Assembly (NCBI GenBank): GCA_001600055.1
Contig: BCIV01000030.1
Span: 1-58,906, forward strand
Source of the DNA: Filobasidium wieringae
Lineage: Eukaryota; Basidiomycota; Tremellomycetes; Filobasidiales; Filobasidiaceae
Reading direction: 5' to 3'
DNA: 58,906 bases
The notes under the pieces were generated by a model. The model saw nothing but the letters and a program-made list of their open reading frames with translations, searched no databases and was not told where the DNA came from. Below are positions 12,137 to 36,090 of the stretch, piece after piece. The translations under genes and the position numbers were made by a program. Position 1 is the stretch's first letter, and each line of letters starts with the position of its first letter.

Positions 12137-13020
12137 GGCCTGGTGGTTGGCAAATGCAGCGGTGGTGTTGATGATGGCGGTGTTGGCAGAGAGTGCCGTA
12201 CCATTTCGAGAGGGAAGAGGTCGTTGGTAGGAGTACCACTACCACTCGCTAGTAGTACGTCGAGACCGACTGGCACGATGGACGACGTTTCAGCGTGTTC
12301 AGCTCACCTCTGATTCGTCATCATCCAAAGTCGACCTCGCACACTACTGGCTACTGGCACATTTGACCGCGATCGAGAGCAGATGGGGCCGCAGTGGATG
12401 TTCACAGGATACTAGTAGCAGTAGCGGCAGGCAGTGCCAGCAATCAGCAGGTGGAGTTGCGACTTGCAATAGTCAAGAACACGGTGCGAGAGCGATCCAT
12501 TCATCCATCGGTATGTCTCATCTCGCATCTCGCATGTCACACGTCCATCACCACTAGGCCACCACCCACCATGCACAGCACGGATACCACCACCATCGGA
12601 CTTAGGCCGCCATGATCTGCGCTGCCTGTGCTGCTACGTACCATCTGCGATCTGCGACGAGTGCCCAGTAGTGATGCACCTGATATTGGAACTGCAACAG
12701 GAAACTGCGCTTACCGAGATCCATCTGGGCTGTCGGTCTTTAGCGCTTCTAATTGTCACGCTCAGTCACTCGCTCCTCGCTCTCCAACGCTCTCGCTCAC
12801 TGCGTCTTGGCTCACGCACCGCGGGTTTTGCATCCGCCCCCCTCACTCCCCGTTCTCTCTCTCTCCCCTCGCTCTCTCTCTCTGCCAGAGCCAGGCTGCA
12901 CCAGCGACGACATCGACCTCTTCGACCATCGTTCACTTGATTCCATCTCCCGCATCCCACCTCTCCCTCTCTCCGCCCTCCACCCCTTCGACCATAAAGC
13001 ACGTTTAGAGTTTGGTAAAG
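12137..13020. other. Divergent promoter region MID1/RPL23
   Basis: No coding gene is supported, although several short open frames exist in CT-rich DNA. The half nearest RPL23 is strongly pyrimidine-rich on the plus strand. Confidence 0.5.
12852..12892 (+). repeat. CT-rich tract upstream of RPL23
   Basis: The plus strand is a run of CT dinucleotides with few interruptions, about 130-170 bp upstream of the inferred start codon at 13021. Pyrimidine tracts near transcription starts are common in strongly expressed fungal genes. Whether this one acts as a promoter element is inference. Confidence 0.6.
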
Positions 13021-14203
<1,183 letters not shown>

Positions 14204-14584
14204 GCGTGCAGCGTATACAGCCTGCAGTCCGTCATCAGCCAGGGGGGAAAGGTGTATTGTAGCTCGGGATGGGAGAGGCAGAAAACCTTCTCTCGTTCTT
14301 TTCCCTTTCACATGTCGATTCTCACTATCATGATCACATGCGCTCGGCCATGCCGCGTCTCCCACTTTTGGATAGCAGCGCGAAGACAACTCGGACTGCC
14401 GTCACAACTCGCTTTCAATGACGACTCGTCCCTTCATCGAGTCCTCAGAGTACCACGCATCGTTCCGCTCAATCATCCGTGAATCGTCCAGCCCGTGACT
14501 CTGTCTCAAATGCGCAATGCTTGTCACCCCGTTCTATGTGCTACAATGGTTCATGATTCTAGTAATTCTCCCTTCTCAAGACCC
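14204..14584. other. Convergent 3' region RPL23/PIK1
   Basis: No gene is seen between the stop codons of the two convergent genes. The segment should hold both polyadenylation regions. Confidence 0.5.
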
Positions 14585-18774
<4,190 letters not shown>

Positions 18775-19523
18775 CTTGTAGCTGTCGTCTTTATGCTTTG
18801 CGTTTTCAAGGTGTCGATTCTAGTTCCATCGAGCTAGACTTCCGATCTCGGTAGCTTCGAAGTTTCGTGAACCTTTCCCGTTGACAGTATGTTTGTAAAT
18901 GTTATGCGAGGACTGGTAAAGGGAGTAGCGTGTATTGTACTACTGTCCTGTTCGAGGGGGGAGACGACGTTGCTCAAGGAAGGTGGTTGGTGTGAATCTA
19001 CACGGTACCGCGTCTTGTCAGGCCGTATCGATCGCACAATCGGCCCAGAGCTGTTCAGGTAGTCGAAGTTCACGATGGAGGCGATACAGATCTGGATGGC
19101 TGTTGCTTGTGTTGAGGAGGAGAGGAAGAGAAGGGGTTGGGTGCACCAGATTGAATGAGGATATCGATATCATGACGCCAGCTAAGCTGGATCTTGCTTG
19201 AACGCGAAACGCATCCGCTCAACCTCGCTCGACATCTTTATCTTCCCTGTTGGTCCTCGAGTCAACCCATTAGCTATCTTGCAACGTACATCAGCTCACT
19301 CCAGTATAGCTACACCGTGTCAAGCACTGCTTGTCCTGGCGACTTGTCCAAAAATCAGCTTGAAACCACCTCGTACGGTCACCCTAGCAGCTCGCAATGA
19401 TGATCCTGCTCAATGCTATCCACCTTTCATTCAGATACCTTCTCAGCTAGATCAGCTCGAATCTCTCCGTGAAACCATAACCAACTAGTACAACTGATTA
19501 ACTGCAAGTCGAAACGCTAAATC
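18775..19523. other. Divergent promoter region PIK1/SWIB gene
   Basis: No gene is supported. Short overlapping frames at 18834-19488 lack any protein character. Confidence 0.5.
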
Positions 19524-20674
19524 ATGGAATCTTCAAATGGGTCCGTAAGTAGTGCGTCTCAACTTCGGTTGCTCACTTTATACTGAACAACCCGAATTTT
19601 ACCAGGTCATGGCAAGCTTGGAACCCATTATCAAGGAGATCCTAGAAAACTCCGACCTTGGTTCCGTGTGAGCCTCAACCAGGCCCGTACCTAGAGCTCA
19701 TACACTGATCGACATACGCTCGACTCGATCGCAGATCCGCTAAAGCCGTTCGACGGACCTTGATCAGCCGAGGTATCGCCAAGGATGTGATCAAGACGTG
19801 CAAGTCGCAAGTAGATTCAACAGTGAGGATCCAGAACCTCTCTCTAGCGGCCCTGCCGATCGGCTGACCGTACCATCTTCAAACAGATCGAACGTATCTA
19901 TACCGAATTGAGGACCGGTTCCACATCGGTACCATCCGGATCCATCAAAACCGAGATCGAAGAGGAACGAAGCGATCCGGAAGAAGAAGTCGAGATCGTT
20001 CGTCCCTCTAAAAAGGCCAAACACGATCCTGTAGCGCAAAGCGTGGACGACGAGGCATATGCACGTGCTCTCCAAGACCAATTCGATGGGATAGACAGTC
20101 AACGATCGAGCCGAAGCAATCCATCGGGAACTCGATCTTCGGGCAAAGCGACATCCAAGGGTCGATATAAAAGTTCGGCGACTATAGGGAGCGACGATGA
20201 GGATGCGGCGTCAGGTGGTGCCAAGTCTGCTACGAAGAAACGGAAACGAAAGGTGACTGCCGATGGGGAGCCTCCAGCCAACAACGCTTTCAACAAGTCG
20301 ATGGTGCTGTCGTGAGTCGTGGTCACGAGTTCTCATGTCTACACGTTCTCATTGCTGTCACGTTTGGCAAAATAGACCAAGTCTTTCTACACTACTCGGC
20401 GAGACGCATCTATCACGTCCCAAAGTGGTACAAGCCCTGTGGGTATACATCAAGAAGAACGAACTACAAGATCCTAAGGACAAGCGATATATTGAATGCG
20501 ACCCGTTGATGAGATCAGTATTCAATACCGACCGGGTTCATATGATGGGGATGAACAAGGTCCTCAGCAAGTGAGTGTATATTAAAGCTCTCGATCGTTA
20601 TTACTGCATCGCTCAATTGGAGTATCCTGACCTGCAGACATCTATACGATCCTGACGATATAGTGGGGCAATGA
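19524..20674 (+). CDS. DEK_C + SWIB domain protein (UAF30/TRI1-like)
   Basis: Six exons (19524-19544, 19606-19667, 19735-19822, 19887-20311, 20376-20570, 20638-20674) give 275 residues. The N-terminal about 60 residues (EPIIKEILENSDLGSV, AVRRTLISRG) match a DEK C-terminal-like domain. A charged, basic linker follows, with KKAK and KKRKRK nuclear-signal-like clusters. The C-terminal SWIB/MDM2 fold shows LSRPKVVQALWVYIKKN, LQDPKDKRYIECD and a closing MNKVLSKHLYDP. Yeast proteins with this layout are Uaf30, a subunit of the rDNA upstream activating factor, and Tri1. It is presumably nuclear; which paralogue it is cannot be told here. Confidence 0.9.
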
Positions 20675-21119
20675 GAAAGGCGATCATGTTGTATCAGTAT
20701 TATTGTAGAACAAGGTAATTGTAGATCAGGACACTGGATAGTGACTTATAATGAATCAATGAGAATGTTGAATGAGGATCTACTGAACGAGCGGACATGA
20801 TGCGGCAGGTGATGTCCGTCTAGTGAATGTGAGCTTGAATCGAGAATGAGGTGAATCAATAACAAACATTCTCTGCTCATTTCGTTCACTTTTCAACCTT
20901 TGCAATTTGTTTTCACTCCAGAACATTCCAGGAATCAGTCCACACACCTGGAAATACAAAAAACTGCAGCAAGACGTCCTGCCTCGAAAAAACCGCTCTT
21001 CAAACAGATTAGAGCTAGTAACACAGACCCTGTAGAAGCATACCCACAGCCTCTCGCAATCCGCCTTTCAATAGCTACGACTCGCTTCTTACTCATCTAC
21101 ACCAGCTCTACATCCAGTC
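20675..21119. other. Intergenic, tandem genes
   Basis: No gene is seen. The region is AT-rich near 20690-20790, fitting the 3' end of the SWIB gene, and then acts as leader to the CSE1 gene. Confidence 0.5.
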
Positions 21120-24100
21120 ATGCAGTCTACTCCAGACAATCTCAACATGTTATCTGGGCTGCTCACCCAGTCTCTTTCCCCTCAACCCGAAGTCAGGCAT
21201 CCTGCCGAGAAGAACCTCGAAAGCAGCGAAACTCAGCAAGGTTTTCTATTGCTCGTCCTCGATCTCGTCCGTTCCGAGTCGGTGGCAATGCACTTGCGAC
21301 AAGCAGCCGGTGTGTACTTCAAGAACGTAGTCAAGAAAAGGTGGACCGAGGTAGGTCTAGACGGCCGCCGCTCGATATCGATCTTCCTCTCAGCTGACGA
21401 ATACATCTCCTGACCTTAGGAAAACGATATACCTGCTCCCGATCGAGCCGCAATCAGGTCACATCTTATCCCTATCATGGTTTCCCTATCAACAGCTGGT
21501 GCTTCTAGACTTCAAGCTCAGATCGGTGAGGCTGTGGCGGAGATTGCCGAGATGGACTTTCCTGAGCGTTGGCCGACTCTTATCGACGTGAGTGTCGCTA
21601 TGGTTCATAAAAGCGTCCTCCGTTATGCTTATGCCATTCATCAATCTCGGACAGGAACTCGTTGGAGGTCTTTCACCTGACAACTTTGCTGTGAACAATG
21701 GTGTTCTTACAACCGCACACTCCATCTTCAGACGGTATGTTCGGTTCCGGTTTCTTATGCTAGGCATTTCTCAATTTTCTTGTTTTAGATGGCGCTCGCA
21801 ATTCCAGTCGAACGACTTGTTCACAAGCATCAAACTGGTACTGGAGAAATTCTGTGTACCTTATACTGCCTTGTTCAAGGTCAGTCTTTGTCCGTTTCGG
21901 GGAGCGACGAAGTGATCTAACCGAGCGAAACATCTTTACAGCGAGTGGACCAACTTCTCTCCTCATACCCTTCCTCTCCGTTACCTGGTGCCACCACCAT
22001 CCAGGAAGTGGCTCAGTCGCTGCAACTGCTGGTCGAACTTTACCACGATCTCAATTGTCAAGACTTCCCGGAATACTTTGAAGACCACAACGCCGAATTC
22101 ATGGGAGATGTCGCATTAGCAGGATCAGGAGATCCCGCTGGATTTGGTCTGCTGGGTAAATACCTTCGATGGGAGTTGCCAGAGTTGATGGGTAGTGTAA
22201 GTATGAAGTGAGCCTTCTCTTCCAGTATGATACTGACGCTGTCTTGTAGGAGGACGACGATGTCGGTGGACCGATTCAATCCGTGCGAGCGGGAATTTGC
22301 GAGATTGCGCAGCTTTACGCTCTCAAGTACAGCGATGCGTTCCCTCAACTGGGATTGTTCGTAGAGGGAGTCTGGCGAATCTTGAGTTCCGTTGGTATGG
22401 GTACTAGGGATGATCACGTAAGTATAGTCCTCAAACTCTACCATATTTCTGCGCTGAGCAATATCGTACAGTTCGTTGGTCGAGCTTTGGGTTTCTTGTC
22501 AGTCGTCGTCAAGATGGGTAGTCACAAGCAGCTGTTCGAGGCTCAGCAGACACTCGAGGATTTCTGCCGGTTGATCATCTTGCCCAACATGACGATCCGA
22601 CGTGAGTATCGCCTTTGTGCCTAAACTCTCACCTTGTCAATGCTCAAACCTGTTTACGATAGCTCACGAAGAGGAAATGTTCGAGGACGATCCTATGGAG
22701 TTCATTCGTCAAGACCTTGAGGCATCAACAGGTCAGCTTGCCTTGCGGCATACTCGTGGAGATTGACCATCTGACCTCCCGTTCCAGAACACGACACGCG
22801 TCGGTCTGCTGCTACTGAATTTACACAGGCATTAATGCAGCTGTTTGAGCAACAAATCACTAGCATCATTGGTGGACACATCACCCAGTACCTAGCAGTC
22901 AGTGTATCTTCGCGTCGAAAGCGCTATCTGTGGCTGACGTGATTCCCTCGTGCAACAGCTCTACAACTCGAACCCTGCCCAAGAGTGGAAGGCAAAGGAC
23001 ACAGCGATCTATCTCCTGACGTCCATCGCTTCGCGAGGTTCGACCCAGCACGTGAGTCGAAAGGCTTTTTTTGGTCGTAGTCGGCTCAAGCTGAAAACAT
23101 ACACCATCTTCCAGCAAGGTGTTACTTCCATCAACACCCTTATCGACGTCGTGACTTGGTTCTCGCAAAACATCTTTGCCGATTTACAGGCAGAATCCTC
23201 CGCCGTCCACCCAATTTTGCAGGTCGACGCCATCAAGTACTTGTACACCTTCCGTAATCAGGTTCGTCATTTCGTCCGGTCTAGTAATGCGAGTACGACT
23301 TGGTCTAATTATCTGTTTCGCCAACAGCTCACAAAGGAGCAACTGGTTTCCGTATTACCTCTTCTGGTTAGACATTTGGAGGCCGACAACTATGTTATCT
23401 ACTCTTTCGCCGCTATAACGATCGAGCGAATCTTGTTTATCAAGCAAAACGGATCGATGCTGTGAGTGAAGACATTCAGCTCTCAAGAAATGATGACTGA
23501 CCGATCGTCTCTTCAGGTTCACACATCTTGATGTGCAACCATTTGCAGAGAACGTCCTGATGGCTTGTTTCGGTCAGATCCAGAAGGCCACTACTCCCGA
23601 GAAGATCGCTGAGAATGATCACCTCATGAAATGTAAGATAGTTTCGCTTTCAAATCAGATGTTTTTATTAACCACAGAGGACATTTGCCAGGTGTTATGC
23701 GTGTCATCATAACTGCGAAACAGGCATTAGTTCCACCATACCAAGCGATCCTGCAAAGACTCGTTGCCATCATTGCCGAGACAAGCAAGAATCCCAGCAA
23801 CCCGAAATTCAACCAGTACAACTTTGAGAGCATCTCCGCGTTGATACGGTAAGAGAAGAAAAGTCCATATGAGACGAAACAGGGTGATCGAAACTGACCA
23901 TAACGTTGGTAGCTACATCTGCTCCGCGCAATCCGACGCTATTGCCCATTTCGAAGGTGCTCTTTTCCCGCCAATTCAGTATATGCTCGCATCCGACGTT
24001 TCTGGTAAGTAAGGAGAGCTGCATAAGGTTCGCGACTTCCCTGGCTTACGTGGTGTGGGAAATGTCTCCAGAGTTCATCCCATTCGCCTTCCAAATTCTT

Positions 24101-25323
24101 GCTCAACTCCTCGAGTTACATTCACCGGACGCCTTGCCACCTGCATACGAGAATCTGCTCGGCCCGTTACTGCATTCTTCTCTATGGGAGTCAAGGGGCA
24201 ACGTGCCGGCTTTGGTGCGCTTGTGGAAAGCGCTCTTGGTCCGCGGTGGACCGATCATCGCCGCACGTGGTCACGTTCAAGCGTTGTTGGGTATCTTCCA
24301 AAAGCTGATCACCCTCAAATCGACCGACGTATCTGGTCTGGAATTGATAGGCTTGATTTACGAGTCTATCCCAAAGTAGGTCTGATTCGGCCGCCTGTCG
24401 ATCCATTTCTGACAATGTCAATCTGTGTATATTCAGGGAGACAATGGCGCCTTTCACCCAAACCATTCTCACCCTCATGCTCACCCGATTGCAAGGAACC
24501 AAAGTACCTGCCTTCCGCCAAGCGTTCGCTATCGTTTTCCTCTTGCTTTGTGCTCTACCAAATGTCGGACCCGAGTTTATAGTCGGTCAACTCCAGAATA
24601 TTCAAAATGGGTAAGCTCTTCGTGCCTGCGTCGATCTCATCAAGCTGACCCGTTGCCCGGCTCTTGAAGATTGCCAGTAGGGATACTGGAGAGCATCATC
24701 TTACCTGAAACTCGAAAAACACCTGCAAAGGACCGAAAGGTAGTCTCGGTTGGTCTTACCAATCTCCTGACAAAAGGAGATGTCCTGTTGCAACCTACGC
24801 TTGTGTCTGCATGGTGAGTCTATTCTGAACAGCCAGTAATTGCCAATTGGATCCGACTGATAAATCCGATATAGGCCCATGGTCTTGGAGGCTGCCATCG
24901 ACATCTTTATGCTGCCTCAGGACGTAAAGGAGTCTGAGGGAGATAATCTGGAACAGCTGGATCCGGAGGAAACCAGCTTCCAAGCCAGTTTCTCGAAGCT
25001 TGGAGCTTCAGAACCTCAATTCAGAGATCCTCTGTCCGCGATCCCAGACGCTAAGCGTTACTTGGCAGCAGAGCTCGCGGCGACTAGCGCTCGTCATCCC
25101 GGAAAGGTACGATCAGACATCCTAATCGCCTCCGCACATTCGCTAATTGCGCGTGATGTCCGTGTTGCAGCTTCAGGCGTTGATGCAGCCACTACCCCAG
25201 GAAACTCTCCAAGCTTTCATGAACTTTATGACCGCCAATGGGTAAGCTATTTCGCGTGATGGGGCCTGAATCTTATTCTTATGTATCAATTTGGGGTCAC
25301 CCTTTAGGCTCCAATTGGCTTGA
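21120..25323 (+). CDS. CSE1: Exportin-2 / importin-alpha re-exporter
   Basis: Twenty-one exons from 21120 give about 993 residues. The N-terminus is an importin-beta N-terminal fold (EVRHPAEKNLESSE, LRQAAGVYFKNVVKKRW). HEAT-type repeats follow, with family-typical segments FPERWPTL, FLFQ-like stretches such as YLYTFRNQ, EFIPFAFQILAQLLELH and LPVGILESIILPETRKTPAKDRKV. Cse1/CAS binds RanGTP and returns importin-alpha to the cytoplasm. The frame is consistent through exon 20 (25171-25241). The end is ambiguous. Reading through gives a stop at 25243-25245, while a GTAAGC donor at 25242 joined to 25308 gives a stop at 25321-25323 and the ending NGLQLA, which I prefer. Confidence 0.93.
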
Positions 25324-26721
25324 ACGACTTGGATGAACCCTAGAGGATGCATGAGCATACTACTCTCCTTACGCCGATTACTGCCAGTGTGATCCGGCTT
25401 GTAACTGTACCTTTACGATATACAAAACCTATTTTGCATCAGGTTAGATCAACAACGCGTCGCACTACCCATTATTCATTTGCCCGGGGGACTGTGGTCG
25501 AGCGGTCGCGCCGATTTGCAATGCCGTACGTATGATCAGCTCTGGCTAGCTGATTGATAGCACAAAACACGTCCTGTGATATTTGAGGTGGGGTAATATA
25601 GGGGCTGCAGACTTCACACAATTTTAGGAACGTTCATGGTGAAGGAAATCGATTTGGGTCACAGACTTTGGCATACCCTATCTTGCCGCTTCTGATTTGT
25701 ATCGAAGCTTGAATGCATGACCTTCTGGGAGTCGGTCTAGCTTCGCAGTCATTGCCAAGAAGACGAGCTTTCGACCACCATATGGAAGCATATTCGAGAT
25801 ACTGACCGAGTCCCTCCACGACCAGTCGTATGCGATTCAGGAGACTGACAGAATATATCTCTATGTTTTATACCATCACAGATTGACACTGAAAACGCTA
25901 TATCGGTTTCACGTCACTGCTCCTGAAGTAGAGACTCGCTCAGGTTGCACCAACGTCAAGGAGATTGCCTCTCCTTAAGTGAAACACGATAGTACCCCTT
26001 TCTGATCGTTCTTTCAGTGGAACGGTTTGGGCGATTCACTATGACTCTGATCTTCAGGTGGATGAAGGTTGATGTCGCGCTTGACCCAAGCTACTTTCCA
26101 AGTTGCAGTGGATGAATGACCAGTTGGAGGGGAAGGTATATGGCAATCCGTCCAACTATGGAAACCATTCTAATGCTAGCAAACTGTATCGTCGGTCATG
26201 AAATGTGCCAGTTTCCAGCAGTGTTCACCTCCCCGCAGGATCAGCCATGTGCACCCGGTATTGACTGGACGAATCCGAGATTTCACTGATATAGATCTGG
26301 AAGGGAATCGCTCTGAATCGTTCTGCGGGAAACAAAAGGTACCTGAACAGCTATTTCAAGCTCCATTCATATCGCTGTGACGGTAGATAGCGAGACGTTT
26401 CAGTTTAGTTGGACGTGTTTCAGGTTGTTATCAAATTATCGATGACGTGTATTGATAAAAGTCTGACGACAACAAATGGGACAAGCGTCAAAGCCTAATC
26501 TGCAGCCTACACCGCAACCTGCGTCTCAATCTCGTTCAATTACCCAATCAACAGTTGCCACCAGCTACTCTCCCACCTTCTTAAACATGTTGTCACAAAC
26601 GTAGAATCCCTGGTGGATCTAGCATCGCTCGTTTGAAACAGGTCAATCCGACCATCCCACATCTGACAATATTCGCTTCTGGACCTTCAGTTCATGACTA
26701 TCCGCAACCACAAATCACAAC
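25324..26721. other. 1.4-kb intergenic region, no gene seen
   Basis: No splice-consistent coding region was found on either strand. A short stretch at 25487-25530 resembles the 5' half of a tRNA but has no 3' half. The right part should hold the GCN2 promoter and leader. Confidence 0.5.
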
Positions 26722-33329
<6,608 letters not shown>

Positions 33330-34120
33330 GAGCATAATAGAGCTATGGAGACTACGAACACTCCTAATGGTTGTACAGGACACCTGGTATTGTATCTCGA
33401 TCGATTGTTGTACAAGAATCAAGAGCAAACAAGCCACTCATGCGAGATTCATCACTATATCTGGCCGCTGACATGCTTTCGGCAGTCTTTGGCGCCGAGC
33501 GGAATGTCCGGCAGCTCGAGTGCACCCAAATGAACACGACGCGGTCATCTCGCTTGCTCATTGAGCCATCTCGGCTTCAATCTGTCATCATAGAGCTAAG
33601 GCCGGCATTCGCTCATTGTTGTTCACCTCGACGGTACCAACCGGCCAGGTGGCCAGCGGCCTCCCTCGAGTTGGCACGGTTTCACAAGTGGACGGTCGAT
33701 AATCTCGGTTGGCTCTCGATCGCTGTTACGGTCGGCGTCTGTCATCACGGCACGTGGACGCGCTTGTCGTTCCCGTTCGCGGAGGTTTTCATCCGCAAAT
33801 TCATTCCAGCGGTTGTTTACATGCATTACATGATCATGATCCTCAAACCGCTCAGCTGTCATCGGTACAGACCACAACAACACAAATTCAAGGTTCGAGC
33901 CCACCGGTGATTACAACTCGGATCCCAGCCAGACCGCCATCGCTCGCCCAAACTTTTCTTCCCGGCGCAACAAAGCACCGCCAGTCGAGTTTGCCCTTTT
34001 GCAATGCTCGTTCGGAATGTCTCTTGTACCGATATATAACGGTCTAACATTTGGTCAAACCGAGATGAATCTTCTATACTATAAGGCACTCCAGATCCAG
34101 CTTAATATCAGTCGTACAGC
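33330..34120. other. Intergenic region upstream of GH5 gene
   Basis: A 179-residue plus-strand frame (33371-33910) and its minus-strand counterparts show no family signature and are not called. The right end carries the TATA-like site of the glucanase gene. Confidence 0.45.
34033..34039 (+). promoter_or_regulatory. TATA-like box of GH5 glucanase gene
   Basis: TATATAA lies 82-88 bp upstream of the ATG at 34121. The position is plausible for a fungal TATA element, and it matches the placement of the similar site before the transporter at 38922. Confidence 0.45.
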
Positions 34121-35771
34121 ATGCGTCTCTCCGCCGCCTCTCTGCCTTTGGCACTCGCCATAGCTACATCTGCCAACGCAGCGCCTCTTCTCGGTCTAGG
34201 TGGCAATATCGGCGGTCTTCTTGGACAGATCATCAGTGGAACCTCTCAGACCTTGCAGGGTATCTTGGGTGACTTGGGAATCCAGTTCTCGACCAACGCA
34301 AATCAGCATGGACCGTACTTCAGCATCAGGTGAGTCGATGTTGAATTTTTTTGTGCTTGACGACCTGAAGCTCAGTAGCATTCTTGATTCGATAGCACCA
34401 ATGTCGGTGCCTTCATACCCAAACCGCCTACCAGCCACAGCATTCCGTGGTTCCAAAACGCCAACAACTTCCCAGGATGGGCCAATTACAAGGCTAGTGG
34501 CGTCAATCTCGGAGGATGGCTCGAGGTAGAGGCTGGAAATGACCCGGATATTTACACCAAGTTGGGCTGCCCTGGTGTTCCCGATGAATGGACTTGCTGT
34601 CAAACGATCGGGATGGCCAAGTGCGGAGCTGCTCTCGAGCAGAGATATGCGTCGTTTATCACTACCAAGGATATCGACTTTTTGAAATCCTACGGGATCA
34701 ACACTCTCCGTATCCCTACCAGTCAGTTCCGTCGAGCTCGGTTGATCCGATACTTCCGATACTGAACTTGCACCATCCTCCTAGCTTACGCCGCTTGGGC
34801 TAAAATTCCTGGCTCTCAGCTTTACAGCGGTGCACAGCAAGTTCATCTCAAGACCGTGACCGACTATGCCGTCAGTCAAGGTATGCACGTCATCCTCGGC
34901 TTGCATTCTCTTCCTGGTGGAGCCAATGCCTTGGATATCGGTGAAGCGTTTGGACACAACGGATGGTCAGTCAAGTATAGTCAACATCTCGATGGAGATG
35001 ATTGCTGACAGTACTGCCGTACGATCAGGTGGTTCAACTCGACTCATTTTGCTGAGACCATGACCGTTATCGACTCGATGATCACGTTCATCCAGGCGTC
35101 TGCCAACCCGCGCTCCTTTACTCTCGCTGCCGCCAACGAAGCTGGTGATACCGGACTTGCTCATTTCGGAAGTCCTCAGACGGTGTCCAACCCTGACGGC
35201 GTCAATTGGCTTAACACTTACAACCATGCCGTCTACGCCAAACTCCAGAGGCGAGCCCCCTACGTACCTCTGATGATCCAGGACAGTTTCATGGGAGCCT
35301 CGTTCTGGGCGCCTTTCTGGACAAAGGGGTCCAACATTGTTTTCGACTCGCACTTCTACTTCTGTCAGTCTTCCCCAACGTCCCTGATTTCGTCAACGTG
35401 TGAAGCTCATGGTCATACTGTTTGTGTCTGCAGTTGCCGCTCAAGGGGTCTATGGCAACATCGTACCCCAGATCACCTGTGGTCAAGCTTCCAGCGCGCG
35501 CACGAGTTTCCCCGTGTTTGTCGGTGAATGGTCTCTCGAGGCGATCTACAACAACACCCTCGCAGGACGAGCTGCACTCTACCAGTCTCAACAATACGCA
35601 TACGCGACTTACCTTTCCGGAAGTGCTTTCTGGAGTTACAACAGTGTTGTCGATACCACCACGCCTGTTGATGGGGAAGGCAGCAAGGTCGATTACTGGA
35701 ACTTCCAGAAGATCGCTGCTGCTGGCGGGATCATCCTACCCAACGGGGCGATCAACTCATCTTACTGTTAA
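34121..35771 (+). CDS. Secreted GH5 exo-beta-1,3-glucanase
   Basis: Five exons (34121-34329, 34396-34721, 34785-34965, 35029-35363, 35434-35771) give 462 residues. A signal peptide (MRLSAASLPLALAIATSANA) precedes a Gly/Leu-rich stretch and a GH5 catalytic domain. Marks are GVNLGGWLEVE, GINTLRIPT, LGLHSLPGGANALDIG, the acid/base Glu in AAANEAGD, FDSHFY, and the nucleophile Glu in VFVGEWSLE. This matches fungal glucan 1,3-beta-glucosidases (Exg1 type), which trim beta-1,3-glucan in the wall. The acid/base motif is NEA rather than the usual NEP; the catalytic Glu itself is present. A second wall-glucan enzyme lies 319 bp away in convergent orientation. Confidence 0.93.
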
Positions 35772-36090
35772 GCTTGCCAGACGAAATCGCGTCGGTTCGT
35801 TTCCTGTAATATTACAGATGTATAGATGCGGATTGGTATCATTTGGACTATTCTGCTTGTCTCATGCTACGTCTCTCTGTGTGGTGCAGCGCGATGCGAT
35901 AGTGAAAGCATTGTGGCGATCTCATTCTTGGCTGGTTCAGTCGATTTCTGCCCACGAGGCGATAACGACTTTGGTTGCAGACCCTACTAGTGTAGAATCT
36001 AGGTATGACTTTATCATGGTGAATTTGTCAACGTTACTAATAGTACAAGTGACTTGTTCCGATGCAGAAACACCATCGGCTTATCCATCT
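35772..36090. other. Convergent 3' region between GH5 and GH128 genes
   Basis: No gene is seen. The segment should contain both polyadenylation regions. Confidence 0.5.

Noticed and set aside
25487..25530. tRNA-like sequence with an A-box (TGGTCGAGCGG)
   Set aside because: No B-box, T-arm or matching acceptor strand follows within 150 bp. At best it is a 5' tRNA fragment.
33371..33910. 179-residue plus-strand frame upstream of the GH5 gene
   Set aside because: It has no family signature, and two minus-strand frames in the same place are equally good. It is probably chance.
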